DNA of 64,000 bases from Brachyspira sp. SAP_772. GTDB taxonomy: Bacteria; Spirochaetota; Brachyspiria; Brachyspirales; Brachyspiraceae. Location: NCBI RefSeq assembly GCF_009755885.1, contig NZ_VYIX01000003.1, forward strand, positions 369,204 to 433,203, in the 5' to 3' direction. Below are positions 9,269 through 19,146 of this stretch, one piece after another (positions within the stretch are counted from its first letter, which is position 1; the number at the start of each line of letters is the position of its first letter). A program made the translations under genes and the position numbers. The notes beneath the pieces are model-generated. The model was not told the origin of the DNA. It did no database searches and was given only the letters and a program-made list of their open reading frames with translations.

Positions 9269-11350
9269 TTATTTAGTGTTACCCATTCTAGCACCTATTA
9301 TCTCTTCTGCTACATTCTTAGGTACTTCTTCGTAGTGTGAGAACTGCATTGTGTAGCTTGCTCTACCTTGTGATACGTTTCTTATACTTGTTGTATAACC
9401 AAACATCTCTGCAAGAGGTACTGTAGCATTGATAGATTTGTAGCCAGACTTATCTGTAAATCCGTGAACCTGTCCTCTTCTTGAAGCTAAGTCACCGATA
9501 ATATCACCCATATAATCTTCTGGTGTTACAACTTCTACACTCATCATAGGCTCTAATAAATAAGGGTCTGCTTTTTTACATCCATCTTTGAAACCCATTG
9601 AAGCAGCAATTTTGAATGCCATTTCTGATGAATCTACTGGGTGGAATGAACCATCAAATGCTGATACTATAACGTCTAGCATAGGATAGTTAGCAAGAAC
9701 ACCTGTATTCATAGCCTCAACACAACCTTTCTCTACAGCCGGGATATATTCTTTTGGAACAACACCGCCAACGATTTCATTGTTAAACTTGAATCCTGCA
9801 TTAGGCTCATTAGGTCCAATTCTCAACCATACATCACCGTACTGACCTTTACCGCCAGACTGACGTACAAACTTACCTTCAACTTCAACTGTCTTCTTAA
9901 TACCTTCTCTGTAAGATACTTGAGGACGACCTACATTTGCCTCAACTTTGTATTCTCTTTTCATTCTATCACAGATAATCTCTAAATGAAGCTCACCCAT
10001 ACCTGCGATGATTGTTTGACCTGTTTCTTCATCAAAACTAACTCTGAATGTTGGGTCTTCTTCAGCAAGTCTTGATAAAGCTATAGACATTTTATCTCTA
10101 TCACCTTTTGTTTTAGGCTCTATAGCAACGTTAATTACTGGCTCTGGGAAGTTGATTGATTCTAAGATGATAGGAGCATTTTCTGGACATAATGTATCAC
10201 CTGTTGTAGTTTCTTTAAGTCCTACTGCTGCTGCTATATCACCACAATATACTTGTTCAATCTCTTCTCTTTTGTTAGCATGCATCTGAAGTATTCTTCC
10301 GATACGCTCTCTTTTACCTTTTGTAGCATTATATACATAAGAACCAGCTTCTAATATTCCTGAGTAAACTCTTAAGAATGCTATTTTTCCTACGTGCGGA
10401 TCTGTCATTATTTTAAATGCTAATGCACTGAATTTTTCATCGTCTGCTACTTTTCTTTTTACAACATTACCATCTAAATCTGTACCTTCTATTTCTGGTT
10501 TATCTATAGGAGATGGTAAATAATCAACTACAGCATCTATTAATACTTGAATACCTTTGTTTTTGAAAGCTGTACCGCAGAACATTGGGAAGAAATCTGC
10601 TGTTAATGTAGCTGTTCTTATAAGTCTTTTTATTGTAGGAATATCTATTTCCTCACCTTCAAAGTACTTAGTCATAGCTTCTTCATCATATTCAACAATA
10701 GCTTCTAATAATTCATCTCTATATTTTTCTGCTTGTTCTTTTAGTTCAGGTCTAATTTCTCTCTCTTCCATCTTCATACCGTCTTCAGATACCCAAACTA
10801 TTTCTTTCATTTTTACTAAGTCAACAACACCCTCGAAATTGCTTTCTGCACCTATAGGTATAACTACTGGGTGACTGTTTGCTTTTAATCTATCTCTTGT
10901 TTGATCTAAAACAGCGTAGAAGTTAGCACCAATCCTGTCCATTTTATTAACAAAAATAGCTCTTGGGATTTTATAGTTACTTGCTTGTCTCCATACTGTT
11001 TCACTTTGAGGCTGAACACCGCCTACAGAACAAAAAACTCCAACAGCACTGTCTAATACTCTTAAAGACCTTTCTACCTCAGCAGTAAAGTCAACGTGCC
11101 CCGGAGTATCTATTAAGTTAATTCTATGACCATGCCAAAAACAAGTAGTTGCAGCAGAAGTAATTGTAATACCTCTTTCTCTCTCCTGCTCCATCCAGTC
11201 CATTTCAGCTGCACCTTCATGAACCTCACCTATTTTATGTGTCTTTCCTGTGAAATATAAAATACGCTCACTTAAAGTAGTCTTACCAGCATCGATGTGA
11301 GCCATAATACCAATATTACGTGTATTTTCTAACGAAATTTGACGTGCCAC
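9269..11350 (-). CDS. fusA: Translation elongation factor G
   Basis: EF-G is the GTPase that drives translocation and, with RRF, ribosome recycling. The 693-residue protein has all G motifs: AHIDAGKTT near residue 17, the intact switch [17 protein letters not shown] and NKMDR, then domains II-V ending in the usual [15 protein letters not shown]. Unlike the neighbouring EF-Tu, its switch I is normal. It lies 20 bases downstream of rpsG, in standard str-operon order. The plus-strand frame inside is a shadow. Confidence 0.98.
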   Translation of the reverse strand: MARQISLENTRNIGIMAHIDAGKTTLSERILYFTGKTHKIGEVHEGAAEMDWMEQERERGITITSAATTCFWHGHRINLIDTPGHVDFTAEVERSLRVLDSAVGVFCSVGGVQPQSETVWRQASNYKIPRAIFVNKMDRIGANFYAVLDQTRDRLKANSHPVVIPIGAESNFEGVVDLVKMKEIVWVSEDGMKMEEREIRPELKEQAEKYRDELLEAIVEYDEEAMTKYFEGEEIDIPTIKRLIRTATLTADFFPMFCGTAFKNKGIQVLIDAVVDYLPSPIDKPEIEGTDLDGNVVKRKVADDEKFSALAFKIMTDPHVGKIAFLRVYSGILEAGSYVYNATKGKRERIGRILQMHANKREEIEQVYCGDIAAAVGLKETTTGDTLCPENAPIILESINFPEPVINVAIEPKTKGDRDKMSIALSRLAEEDPTFRVSFDEETGQTIIAGMGELHLEIICDRMKREYKVEANVGRPQVSYREGIKKTVEVEGKFVRQSGGKGQYGDVWLRIGPNEPNAGFKFNNEIVGGVVPKEYIPAVEKGCVEAMNTGVLANYPMLDVIVSAFDGSFHPVDSSEMAFKIAASMGFKDGCKKADPYLLEPMMSVEVVTPEDYMGDIIGDLASRRGQVHGFTDKSGYKSINATVPLAEMFGYTTSIRNVSQGRASYTMQFSHYEEVPKNVAEEIIGARMGNTK

Positions 11351-11370
11351 TTATTTTTCTCCCTTAAACA

Positions 11371-11841
11371 TTACCACCTAAAGTGGGCAAATGCTTTGTT
11401 ACCTTCAGCCATTCTATGTACTGTATCTCTCTTAGCAACTGCCTGACCTTTACCTTCTATCGCATCAGCTATTTCATTTGATAAACGCTCTATCATGCTT
11501 CTTCCACCTCTTTTTCTTGAAGCGTCTATAAGCCATGTGAATGCTAATGAGTTTTGTCTGTCTGGCCTAACTTCAACAGGTACCTGATAAGTAGAACCTC
11601 CAACTCTTCTTGATTTTACTTCTACTTGCGGTTTTATGTTGTTAATAGCTTCATTAAAAGCCTCTAAACCCTCTTTACCTGTTTTCTCTTTTACCAAATC
11701 CATAGCTTTATAAAAAATGTTTTCAGCTTTACTTTTTTTGCCGTCATACATTAATTTGTTTATGAATTTACTTATAACAACACTGCCATAAATTGGGTCA
11801 GCATTTATCTTTCTTGTTTGTGCTCTTCTTCTTCTTGCCAT
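11371..11841 (-). CDS. rpsG: 30S ribosomal protein S7
   Basis: S7 nucleates assembly of the 16S 3-prime domain and contacts E-site tRNA. The 156-residue length is standard. It starts [20 protein letters not shown] and includes the [17 protein letters not shown] hairpin and the C-terminal [20 protein letters not shown]. It is 14 bases after rpsL. In enterobacteria S7 regulates the str operon by binding the rpsL-rpsG spacer; this gap is too short for that kind of site. Confidence 0.98.
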   Translation of the reverse strand: MARRRRAQTRKINADPIYGSVVISKFINKLMYDGKKSKAENIFYKAMDLVKEKTGKEGLEAFNEAINNIKPQVEVKSRRVGGSTYQVPVEVRPDRQNSLAFTWLIDASRKRGGRSMIERLSNEIADAIEGKGQAVAKRDTVHRMAEGNKAFAHFRW

Positions 11842-11855
11842 ATTAATTCACTCCA

Positions 11856-12230
11856 TTAAGCCTTAGGTTTTTTAGTACCATATTTACTTCTAGCTTTCAT
11901 TCTCTTCTCTACACCAGAAGCTTCACGACTTCCTCTAACTATGTGATAACGACAACCAGGTAAGTCCTTAACCCTTCCGCCTCTTATAAGTACACGGTTG
12001 TGTTCTTGTAAAGTATGGTCTATACCAGGTATATATGCTGTTACTTCCATACCGTTTGTTATTCTTACACGAGCTATTTTACGCATAGCTGAGTTAGGTT
12101 TTTTGGGTGTAGTTGTTGTTACACGAGTACAAACACCTTCTCTTTGCGGACATTTCATTAATGCAGGTGATTTAGTCTTATTTACTATACGTTTACGACC
12201 TTTTCTTACTAATTGATTAATTGTAGGCAT
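11856..12230 (-). CDS. rpsL: 30S ribosomal protein S12
   Basis: S12 monitors decoding at the A site. I place the start at the ATG giving [12 protein letters not shown], the universal S12 N-terminus; a TTG three codons upstream gives a longer frame but has no family support. Upstream sequence has GAGG at a suitable if slightly long distance. The streptomycin-interaction loop reads [13 protein letters not shown], the drug-sensitive type, and the [17 protein letters not shown] block is present. The product is 124 residues. It is the first gene of the ribosomal cluster. Confidence 0.97.
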   Translation of the reverse strand: MPTINQLVRKGRKRIVNKTKSPALMKCPQREGVCTRVTTTTPKKPNSAMRKIARVRITNGMEVTAYIPGIDHTLQEHNRVLIRGGRVKDLPGCRYHIVRGSREASGVEKRMKARSKYGTKKPKA

Positions 12231-12340
12231 ACAATACAAAACCTCTAATCTTTTATTTTTTTATTTTTACCCTTTATTAAAAAGGATTTATATATATTAA
12301 AATTATATCTTCAAACGAAACAGCTTGTAACAGCCGAGCT

Positions 12341-12369
12341 TTTATAGTATTTATCTACATAATTGTAAA
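12341..12369 (-). promoter_or_regulatory. Sigma-70-type promoter for the str-S10-spc cluster
   Basis: On the minus strand a TTTACA -35 box is separated by exactly 17 bases from a TATAAA -10 box. Transcription would begin roughly 100 bases upstream of the rpsL start, leaving a leader that includes a small hairpin. No promoter of similar quality was recognised inside the ribosomal cluster. Confidence 0.65.
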
Positions 12370-12542
12370 GAAAACTAATACTAAACGCTTTAATCGCTTC
12401 TCTGAAAGTTAGAAAATTATAAACCAACAAAATAAAAAAATCAATACTTTTTTAGCGAATTTTAGAATTTTTTTTAAAATACACTCAATAAAACCACATT
12501 AAAATAAAATAATATATATGAAAATGTTAAAATAGTGTCTAA

Positions 12543-12692
12543 ATTAAATGGACACCTATTGATTCTGTTGTTTTAGAAAAGGAAACTGCTATATGGACTA
12601 CTTCATCTAATATAAAAAGTGCTTATACTAATAGAACAGCCATTAAATGGTATGAAGCTCAGCAAAAAATATTTTTAAACTCTAGGTTGTAA
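12543..12692 (+). pseudogene. Possible remnant of a degraded coding sequence
   Basis: In the roughly 700-base gap between rpsL and the metallopeptidase gene, one plus-strand frame is open for 49 codons, has protein-like composition (with TPIDSVVLEKETAIWTTSSN and RTAIKWYEAQQKIFLNSRL) and ends in TAA. There is an in-frame stop just before it and no ATG, GTG or TTG start, so it looks like the 3-prime end of a gene that has been lost. The surrounding bases are AT-rich without features. I do not recognise the family; it could be chance. Confidence 0.3.
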
Positions 12693-12827
12693 ATAAACCT
12701 ATAAATATTAATGATTATGTACAAATTATATATATGATAAATAATGTATTATTGAAATAATTTTTTATTAGTGATGTATTTTGTATTTAATATATGCATC
12801 GATTTTTTTACAAAATATAATGAGGCT

Positions 12828-12926
12828 ATGATAAAAATAAAGTGCGATGGTATAAAAGATTTTTGGCATATTTCGTTTGAAATAGGTTTAAATATATATA
12901 TTCTAATTACAGTGATAAAAAGATAA
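12828..12926 (+). CDS. Possible 32-residue small open frame before the metallopeptidase gene
   Basis: A short frame begins at an ATG with GAGG three bases upstream and a TATAAT-like box just before that. It encodes MIKIKCDGIKDFWHISFEIG followed by a hydrophobic NIYILITVIKR end. Its stop is 12 bases from the next start codon. It may be a leader peptide, a decayed N-terminus or noise; length and base composition cannot decide. A minus-strand frame over the same region is even less convincing. Confidence 0.22.
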   Translation: MIKIKCDGIKDFWHISFEIGLNIYILITVIKR

Positions 12927-12938
12927 AGTAGATTATAA

Positions 12939-13637
12939 ATGAACAATATAATAATAAAACATAAAAAAATAAAAAATATTTATATAAGAGTAAAGGAAGA
13001 TTTTAATATATATGTAACGGCACCTAAAAGAGTGAGTAAAGAGTATATATATGGTCTTATAGAAAAAAGAAAAGATTGGATAGAAGAGAAGAAAAAAGAA
13101 TTAAAAGAAAAAAATATTTATGATATAAGCAAAAAAGAATTAATAAATGGTGAAGAGATTTATTATCTTGGAAAAAGATACATGCTTAAGGTAATAACTT
13201 CGAAAGAAGAAAATATAACAATATACGGAAAAATAATGTATATGCAAATTAATATAAAAGATGATGAAAACTATAAAAATTTTAATATAAGAAAAAAGCA
13301 TATACTTCTTGACACTTGGTACAAAAAAGAGGCTTTAAAATTGTTTGAAAGTCTTCTAAAAAAATATTGCAGCATAATGAGTTTAGAAATAAATTCTTTT
13401 AGTGTAAAAAAACTTAAAAGTAAATGGGGGTCATGCGATGTTTCAAAAAAGCATATCACTTTTAATCTGGAGCTTATAAAATACCCAGTTAATGCATCAG
13501 AATATATAGTAGTTCATGAATTAGCACATCTAATAGAACCTAATCACAGTAAAAAATTTTATAATATTGTTAGTCTTTATATGCCTGAGTGGACTAAAGA
13601 AAAAGAAATTTTAAATAATTTTTTCAAAAACAAATAA
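12939..13637 (+). CDS. YgjP/DUF45-type zinc metallopeptidase
   Basis: The 232-residue product belongs to the YgjP-like (DUF45, SprT-related) family. It has the family motif SKWGSC at residues 161-166, the zinc site HELAH at 193-197, and the probable third ligand His203 in PNHSKKF. The catalytic glutamate is Glu194. No signal peptide is visible, so it is probably cytoplasmic. Members are often found near DNA or restriction functions but substrates are generally unknown. It stands alone on the plus strand, convergent with the deacylase gene 52 bases away. Confidence 0.85.
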   Translation: MNNIIIKHKKIKNIYIRVKEDFNIYVTAPKRVSKEYIYGLIEKRKDWIEEKKKELKEKNIYDISKKELINGEEIYYLGKRYMLKVITSKEENITIYGKIMYMQINIKDDENYKNFNIRKKHILLDTWYKKEALKLFESLLKKYCSIMSLEINSFSVKKLKSKWGSCDVSKKHITFNLELIKYPVNASEYIVVHELAHLIEPNHSKKFYNIVSLYMPEWTKEKEILNNFFKNK

Positions 13638-13689
13638 AATTAGTATATCTATATATTGAAATGATTACCTAAAAAATCCTGATAATATT

Positions 13690-14181
13690 TTAAATATCTA
13701 TTATTTCTATATTATTTTTATTCTTTATTAATTTTATTAAATCTGCATACTCAAGAAAAACAGTAGCAGTATTATCACATGGATGGATTCCTATTATATT
13801 ATTAGTTTTAGGCAACACTAAATCTCTATCTATCACTAAATTAACTATTCCATCTTTATCATATAAAAGCCCAAAAGGAGATACAGCTCCCTTACTTAAA
13901 CTAAGATACTTATTCAAATCTTCTTCGCTTGCAAATGTAAGCTTTGCCTGCAATTTTGAACTTAAATCTTTCAAATTAAGTCTTTTAGATTCTTCCATTA
14001 TTATTAAAAAATATCTCTTTGTCTTTCTGCAAAACAAAAAAATATTTTTTATTATTCTTCCTTTTTTATCAAGTTCAAGCTCAAGCATCTCTTCCATAGT
14101 ATAAACTGCTTTATGCTCAACTGCTTCATAATTAATATTATTCTCTTTTAAAATATTATAAATCTCTTCTTTAGAACTCAT
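13690..14181 (-). CDS. YbaK/PrdX-type aminoacyl-tRNA deacylase
   Basis: The 163-residue protein matches the YbaK/ProX editing-domain family, which hydrolyses mischarged tRNA such as Ala-tRNA(Pro). Visible markers are the KNIFLFCRKTKRYFLI strand with its conserved lysines, the GAVSPFGLLYD loop (residues near 110) and the IGIHPCDNTATV turn near the C-terminus. It is a stand-alone trans-editing domain, not part of ProRS. It begins only seven bases after oppF and is probably co-transcribed with the transporter, though no functional link is evident. Which tRNA it edits cannot be told from sequence. Confidence 0.85.
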   Translation of the reverse strand: MSSKEEIYNILKENNINYEAVEHKAVYTMEEMLELELDKKGRIIKNIFLFCRKTKRYFLIIMEESKRLNLKDLSSKLQAKLTFASEEDLNKYLSLSKGAVSPFGLLYDKDGIVNLVIDRDLVLPKTNNIIGIHPCDNTATVFLEYADLIKLIKNKNNIEIIDI

Positions 14182-14188
14182 ATTTAAC

Positions 14189-15127
14189 CTAACCTTTTAT
14201 GCATGAAACTAAGTGATTATTTCCAATATCTCTTAATTTTACATTATCAGACAAACAACCATCTTCAGCATAAGGACATCTACTATAAAATCTGCATCCT
14301 TTTTTAGGATTTATAGGAGAAGTAACTTCACCTCTAAGCAATATTCTATCTTTTTTCTTATTTAAATCAATAGTTGGAATAGCTGAAAGTAATGCTTTAG
14401 TGTATGGGTGTTTAGGATTTTCAAACAAAGTTTTTTTATCACAGCTTTCTATTATCTCGCCTAAATACATAACCGATATATTGTTTGATATATGTTTTAT
14501 AACAGATAAATCATGAGATATAAACATATAAGTTAATTTTAATTCTTTTTGCAAGTCCATAAGCAAATTAATTATTTGTGCCTGTATTGAAACATCTAAT
14601 GCACTAACAGGTTCATCGCAAACTATAAACTTTGGATTAATAGATAAAGTTCTTGCTATAACTATTCTCTGTCTTCTTCCCCCATCAAACTCATGCGGAT
14701 ACATGTTATAGCTTCTCTTACTAAGACCTACTATATCCATAATCTCTTCTACTCTCGCTTTTCTATCTCTCGCATTATCATATATCTTAAAAAAACTTAA
14801 AGGCTCAGAAATTATCTCTGCTACTGTATATCTAGGATTTAAAGATGAATAAGGGTCTTGAAATATTATCTGCATGAATCTTCTCATCTTTCTCATATCA
14901 TCATTATTTAATTTTGTTATATCCATGCCGTTATAATATATATTACCGCTGTCAGCCTCATGCAATCTCAAAATCACCCTTCCCAAAGTGCTTTTTCCGC
15001 AGCCAGACTCTCCCACAACTCCAAGCGTTTCCCCCTCTTTAATACTTAAATTAACATTATCAACAGCATGCAATTTACCCTTTGGCGTATCAAAATATTT
15101 ATATAGATTCTTGGTTTCAATAAACAT
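14189..15127 (-). CDS. oppF: Oligopeptide ABC transporter ATP-binding protein OppF
   Basis: OppF is one of the two ATPases that power peptide import. The 312-residue protein has Walker A GESGCGKST near residue 39, the signature FDGGRRQR, Walker B FIVCDEPVSALD and the switch histidine in ISHDLS. The C-terminal oligo/dipeptide domain carries cysteines in KGCRFYSRCPYAEDGC, typical of OppD/F and linked to an iron-sulfur site in some members. It is 15 bases after oppD and ends the transporter part of the operon. Confidence 0.93.
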   Translation of the reverse strand: MFIETKNLYKYFDTPKGKLHAVDNVNLSIKEGETLGVVGESGCGKSTLGRVILRLHEADSGNIYYNGMDITKLNNDDMRKMRRFMQIIFQDPYSSLNPRYTVAEIISEPLSFFKIYDNARDRKARVEEIMDIVGLSKRSYNMYPHEFDGGRRQRIVIARTLSINPKFIVCDEPVSALDVSIQAQIINLLMDLQKELKLTYMFISHDLSVIKHISNNISVMYLGEIIESCDKKTLFENPKHPYTKALLSAIPTIDLNKKKDRILLRGEVTSPINPKKGCRFYSRCPYAEDGCLSDNVKLRDIGNNHLVSCIKG

Positions 15128-15142
15128 AAATAATAACTTCCC

Positions 15143-16108
15143 TTAAAAATTAAAATGACATTTATATTGATGATTATCACCCATTATATTAGGCTTCTTC
15201 TCTATACATATATCTTTTTTATATTTGCACCTAGGATTAAAATAACATCCGCTTGGCAAATCAGCAGGATTAACCATATCTCCTTCTATAGGTATAAGCC
15301 TCTCATTATCAACATCAAGTCTTGGTATAGAATTAAATAATCCTTTAGTATATGGGTGCTTTGTATTTAAATAAACTTCTTTAACAGAACCGCTTTCAAC
15401 AATTTCTCCCGCATACATTATAAAAACTCTATCACAACTCTCTGCCACAACACCTAAATCATGCGTAATAAGTATAAGCGACATATCAAATTTTTCTTTA
15501 AGATTATTTATTATATTTAATACCTGTGCCTGTATGGTTACATCTAAAGCAGTAGTAGGCTCATCAGCTATTAGTATTTTAGGTTTCAAAAGTAAAGACA
15601 TGGCAATAACAACCCTCTGCTTCATACCGCCGGAAAATTGATGAGGATATTCTTTTAATCTATCCCTTTGAACACCAACCAATTCAAGAAGCTCTATAAT
15701 AGTATCAAGCTTCTCACCCCTACTCATATTGCTTTTATGACTATCCAAAACTTCCATTAACTGCTTTTCAACTGTCATAGCAGGGTTTAATGCAGTCATA
15801 GGGTCTTGAAATATCATAGAGATTCCATTTCCTCTTATTTGCTGATACTCTTTTGCATTGCAATGAATTATATTTTTATCTTCATAAATTATCTCTCCGT
15901 CCATAATAATTCCCGGAGGATATGGAATTAAACCCATTACAGATAAAGCCATAGTGGTTTTTCCAGCACCAGTCTCTCCAACTATTCCTATACTCTCCCC
16001 TTTTTTAAGAGATAAATTTATGCCATTGACCGCCTTTACTGTTTCATCTTCTTTAATGTAATGTACATGCAAATTTTTTATTTCTAATATATCTTTCATA
16101 ATAGGCAA
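15143..16108 (-). CDS. oppD: Oligopeptide ABC transporter ATP-binding protein OppD
   Basis: This is the second ATPase of the peptide importer. The 321-residue protein has Walker A GETGAGKTT, signature FSGGMKQR, Walker B ILIADEPTTALD and ITHDLGVV. The C-terminal region has LPSGCYFNPRCKYKKDIC, the cysteine pattern of the oligopeptide subfamily. The frame's first residues are MPIMKD; a start at the second Met is equally possible. It is 22 bases after oppC. Confidence 0.93.
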   Translation of the reverse strand: MPIMKDILEIKNLHVHYIKEDETVKAVNGINLSLKKGESIGIVGETGAGKTTMALSVMGLIPYPPGIIMDGEIIYEDKNIIHCNAKEYQQIRGNGISMIFQDPMTALNPAMTVEKQLMEVLDSHKSNMSRGEKLDTIIELLELVGVQRDRLKEYPHQFSGGMKQRVVIAMSLLLKPKILIADEPTTALDVTIQAQVLNIINNLKEKFDMSLILITHDLGVVAESCDRVFIMYAGEIVESGSVKEVYLNTKHPYTKGLFNSIPRLDVDNERLIPIEGDMVNPADLPSGCYFNPRCKYKKDICIEKKPNIMGDNHQYKCHFNF

Positions 16109-16130
16109 CTCTTAATTTTTATTTGTTTTG

Positions 16131-17633
16131 TTATTTCATTTTAGGGTCTAATGCATCTCTAAGTCCGTCACCCAAAAAGTTAAAAGCAAGAACCATAAAT
16201 ATAATAGCTAAACCCGGAAATATAGCTATATAAGGATTAGTTTCCAAATAAACACTTCCTATCTTCAATATATTTCCCCATTCTGGTATATGAGGCTCTA
16301 TTCCTAAACCCAAAAAGCTTAAACCGCTTGTAGATAACACAGCAGAACCTATATCCAAAGACATTCTAACAATTACAGGAGAAAGTACATTAGGCACTAT
16401 ATGCTTATATATAATAACAAAATTATTAGCCCCCAATGCCTTAGCCGCTTCTATAAACTCCATATTAGATACTGATATTACACTAGCCCTCACAGTTCTA
16501 GCATAACTAGGTATAGCACTAATACTAAGAGCTATTATCAATACAAAAACATTAGCACCAAATACAGCAATAATGGCTATAGCAAGAAGTATGCTAGGCA
16601 CAGAATATAATATATCTAATATTCTCATTATAATGTTATCAGCTTTTCCCTTATAATATCCAGACAAAGCTCCTAAAACTCCTCCAACTACTATAGGTAT
16701 GAGTGTGGATATCACCCCTATTATAAGAGATATTCTAGCACCAAATACTATTCTGCTAAAAACATCTCTTCCATAATTATCAGTACCAAATGGATATATT
16801 AAAGAAGGCGTTTGAAGCAAAGCTGTATAATTGTTTTCTATAGCATCAGCATAATTAAAAGTAAATGTACTCATTATTGATAGAGCAAATAAAAATATTA
16901 CAAAAAACATTCCTATTACAGCCATTTCATTTCTAAAAACTCTATATAATATATCAACAAACTCTATGGATATATCATCATCTTTATGAATGATTTTTAA
17001 TATCATAGTAATACCTGCTAAAAATGAAAATATATTTCCAATGAGTATGGTTAAAATACATATTGCAGAAATAAAATAAAAAAGCTTCTTGTTTTGTTTT
17101 ATTTCTTTTATTGAAATTAAATACATTGATAATATAAAAAATAATGAAACTAATATTAAAATTATTATACCAAAATAAAAATTTTCAGGCAAAACTTCTT
17201 TAAATAAATTAATGCTTGATACAAATATAATAGCTATATTCACCAAAAAAGCCTCGAATATAAGTATATACTCAAGCTTTTTCTTCTTTGTTATCAAATG
17301 AAAACCAGAAGAAGCTGCAAAAATATTTGCAGACACTAAAAAAGCTATAAGAATAAAACCTAATTTCCTTGTAGAAGAAGATATATCATTATTAGTTTTT
17401 ACATCTTTTTTTAATTTGATTAATACCAAGTATGAAATTAAAGCTGAAATAAAATATAATAATGCCGCTGAAATAGTGTAAACATTAAAACTCTTTTTAG
17501 TAAAATCTACAGAAAATAATAGTATAACAACTCCTACAAATAAAGAAGCTCCTATTGCAAAATTAAGAGAACTATATTCTCTAAATTTAATAAACTTACT
17601 CTCTTCTAATTGTTTTCTATAATCCATATTCAC
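16131..17633 (-). CDS. oppC: Oligopeptide ABC transporter permease OppC with extra N-terminal membrane region
   Basis: The C-terminal 290 or so residues are a normal OppC permease: the GTDNYGRDVFSRIVFGARIS start, the EAA loop FIEAAKALGANNFVIIYKH that docks on OppD/F, and the GLSFLGLGIEPHIPEWG ending. The whole protein is 500 residues, while OppC is usually near 300. The added N-terminal part, up to about residue 215, contains about five or six predicted membrane segments of unknown role and no motif I recognise. It is 16 bases after oppB. No frameshift or second start is needed to explain the length. Confidence 0.9.
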   Translation of the reverse strand: MNMDYRKQLEESKFIKFREYSSLNFAIGASLFVGVVILLFSVDFTKKSFNVYTISAALLYFISALISYLVLIKLKKDVKTNNDISSSTRKLGFILIAFLVSANIFAASSGFHLITKKKKLEYILIFEAFLVNIAIIFVSSINLFKEVLPENFYFGIIILILVSLFFILSMYLISIKEIKQNKKLFYFISAICILTILIGNIFSFLAGITMILKIIHKDDDISIEFVDILYRVFRNEMAVIGMFFVIFLFALSIMSTFTFNYADAIENNYTALLQTPSLIYPFGTDNYGRDVFSRIVFGARISLIIGVISTLIPIVVGGVLGALSGYYKGKADNIIMRILDILYSVPSILLAIAIIAVFGANVFVLIIALSISAIPSYARTVRASVISVSNMEFIEAAKALGANNFVIIYKHIVPNVLSPVIVRMSLDIGSAVLSTSGLSFLGLGIEPHIPEWGNILKIGSVYLETNPYIAIFPGLAIIFMVLAFNFLGDGLRDALDPKMK

Positions 17634-17649
17634 TTCCTATTTTTATCTG

Positions 17650-19047
17650 TTAATAATTTTTCATATTAGATTTTATTCTAGGGTCTAGAAAAGCATATAA
17701 TATATCAACTGCCAAATTAACAACACTCACAACCACAGATACATAAACCACCCCCGCTAAAACCGCAGGTATATCTGGAATAAATTGCTTATCAACTATA
17801 TAGCTTCCTATACCGCTTATGTTAAACACCTTCTCTGTAACAGCAGCCCCCCCTAACACAGCACCTAACTGCATACCAGCAGCAGTTATTATTGGTATTA
17901 AAGCATTTTTTAAAATATGCCTAAATATAACTACATTCTCATTTAAGCCTTTGCTTCTAGCTGTAAGTACAAAATCTGCATTTTTTATCTCAAGCATAGA
18001 AGCCCTAGTCATTCTTGCTATACTAGCAGAAAAACCTGTACCCAATACTATAACAGGCATTATATATGATTTTAAATCTCCTACAGAAAAAGTAGCTGGA
18101 AGTAAATTTAAATTAATAGAGAAATTCAATATAAGTATTAACCCTATCCAAAAATTTGGTATAGATAATCCTATTAAAGCAAAAAGCATAAAAATATAAT
18201 CAAACAATGAATACTGCTTTATAGAAGAAATTATACCAGCAGGTATTGCTATAATTATTGCAAGCAAAAGAGACAAAAATGATATTGACAAAGTTACAGG
18301 AAATTTTCTAGCTATAGCTGAAAATATATCCTCATTACCCACATAAGATTTTCCTAAGTTAAAAGTCATAATATTTTTAAAAGCATTAAATAATTGTTCT
18401 ATATAAGGCTTATCAAGACCATAAGATTTATTGAAAGCTTCTATCTGTTCTTTTGTGGCATCCTGACCCAATATATTTAAAGCACTATCCATAGGCGAAA
18501 TATAAAGTATAGTAAATACTAAGAAAATTACCCCAAACATTACAAATATCATCATCATAAGTCTTTCAAATATATACTTCATATACCAATGCGAATATAT
18601 ATATATTAAAATATACATAGGAAAAGAAAATATTATAGAATATACAAAAAATATTTTATTCTCAAGCATACTGCTTAATACAGCAGAATTGGTAAAGCTA
18701 TCTTTAAACTTTTTATATTTATTTTTATTTCTTTGTTTTTTTAATTGTTCTATATATTTTTTTACCCTTTCTTTTTTCTCTTCTTCGCTTATTTTTTTAC
18801 CTAATATTTCTATCTCTTTTTCTATATGCAAATAATATTCTTTTTCTTTAATCTCTATTTCATCATCTGCATAATCATCAATAGCCTTATAAGAATTAGA
18901 TCTTTTGTATTTGCTGTAGATAAAAAACTTTCTTATCCACAAAGCAATATAAGTAAATATTCCAAGTATTATTAATGCAGCTTTATAAAGAAATACTTTT
19001 TGCATTTTTTCAAAATTGCTGCTGATAGAAAAAATAATATTATTCAT
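17650..19047 (-). CDS. oppB: Oligopeptide ABC transporter permease OppB with N-terminal extension
   Basis: Canonical OppB begins around residue 155 here (YMKYIFERLMMMIFVMFGV) and continues through the periplasmic helix motif GQDATKEQIEAFNKSYGLD and the EAA loop SKGLNENVVIFRHILKNALIP. About 150 extra residues precede it: a membrane segment near residues 20-40, a highly charged Glu/Lys stretch that may form a coiled coil (residues 60-115), and another membrane segment. Total length is 465 against about 310 usually. The extension parallels that of OppC and is probably lineage-specific. It follows oppA after 99 bases. Confidence 0.9.
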   Translation of the reverse strand: MNNIIFSISSNFEKMQKVFLYKAALIILGIFTYIALWIRKFFIYSKYKRSNSYKAIDDYADDEIEIKEKEYYLHIEKEIEILGKKISEEEKKERVKKYIEQLKKQRNKNKYKKFKDSFTNSAVLSSMLENKIFFVYSIIFSFPMYILIYIYSHWYMKYIFERLMMMIFVMFGVIFLVFTILYISPMDSALNILGQDATKEQIEAFNKSYGLDKPYIEQLFNAFKNIMTFNLGKSYVGNEDIFSAIARKFPVTLSISFLSLLLAIIIAIPAGIISSIKQYSLFDYIFMLFALIGLSIPNFWIGLILILNFSINLNLLPATFSVGDLKSYIMPVIVLGTGFSASIARMTRASMLEIKNADFVLTARSKGLNENVVIFRHILKNALIPIITAAGMQLGAVLGGAAVTEKVFNISGIGSYIVDKQFIPDIPAVLAGVVYVSVVVSVVNLAVDILYAFLDPRIKSNMKNY

Positions 19048-19096
19048 TTTTATATCTCTATATTTTTTTAATTAAATAATTAAGTAATTAAATAAT

Positions 19097-19134
19097 AATA
19101 GTTTTGTAAATATATATATACCTACAAAACTATT
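19097..19134 (-). promoter_or_regulatory. Stem-loop between oppA and oppB
   Basis: A perfect 12-base inverted repeat (AATAGTTTTGTA with TACAAAACTATT) encloses a 14-base AT loop in the 99-base gap. On the minus strand it is not followed by a solid T run. A partial terminator or 3-prime-end-protecting hairpin would let the binding protein be made in excess of the membrane subunits, as is common for binding-protein operons. This role is inferred. Confidence 0.55.
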
Positions 19135-19146
19135 TTTTATTAAGGA

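Noticed and set aside
12749-12946. Minus-strand 65-codon frame antisense to the start of the metallopeptidase gene
   Set aside because: Low-complexity Ile/Phe/Tyr composition typical of random AT-rich sequence, no ribosome-binding site, and it overlaps a real gene start.
14189-15127. OppF ABC signature reads FDGGRRQR instead of the textbook LSGGQ
   Set aside because: This variant is common in OppF proteins of many bacteria as far as I recall, and the other motifs are intact, so it is not a sign of inactivity or novelty.
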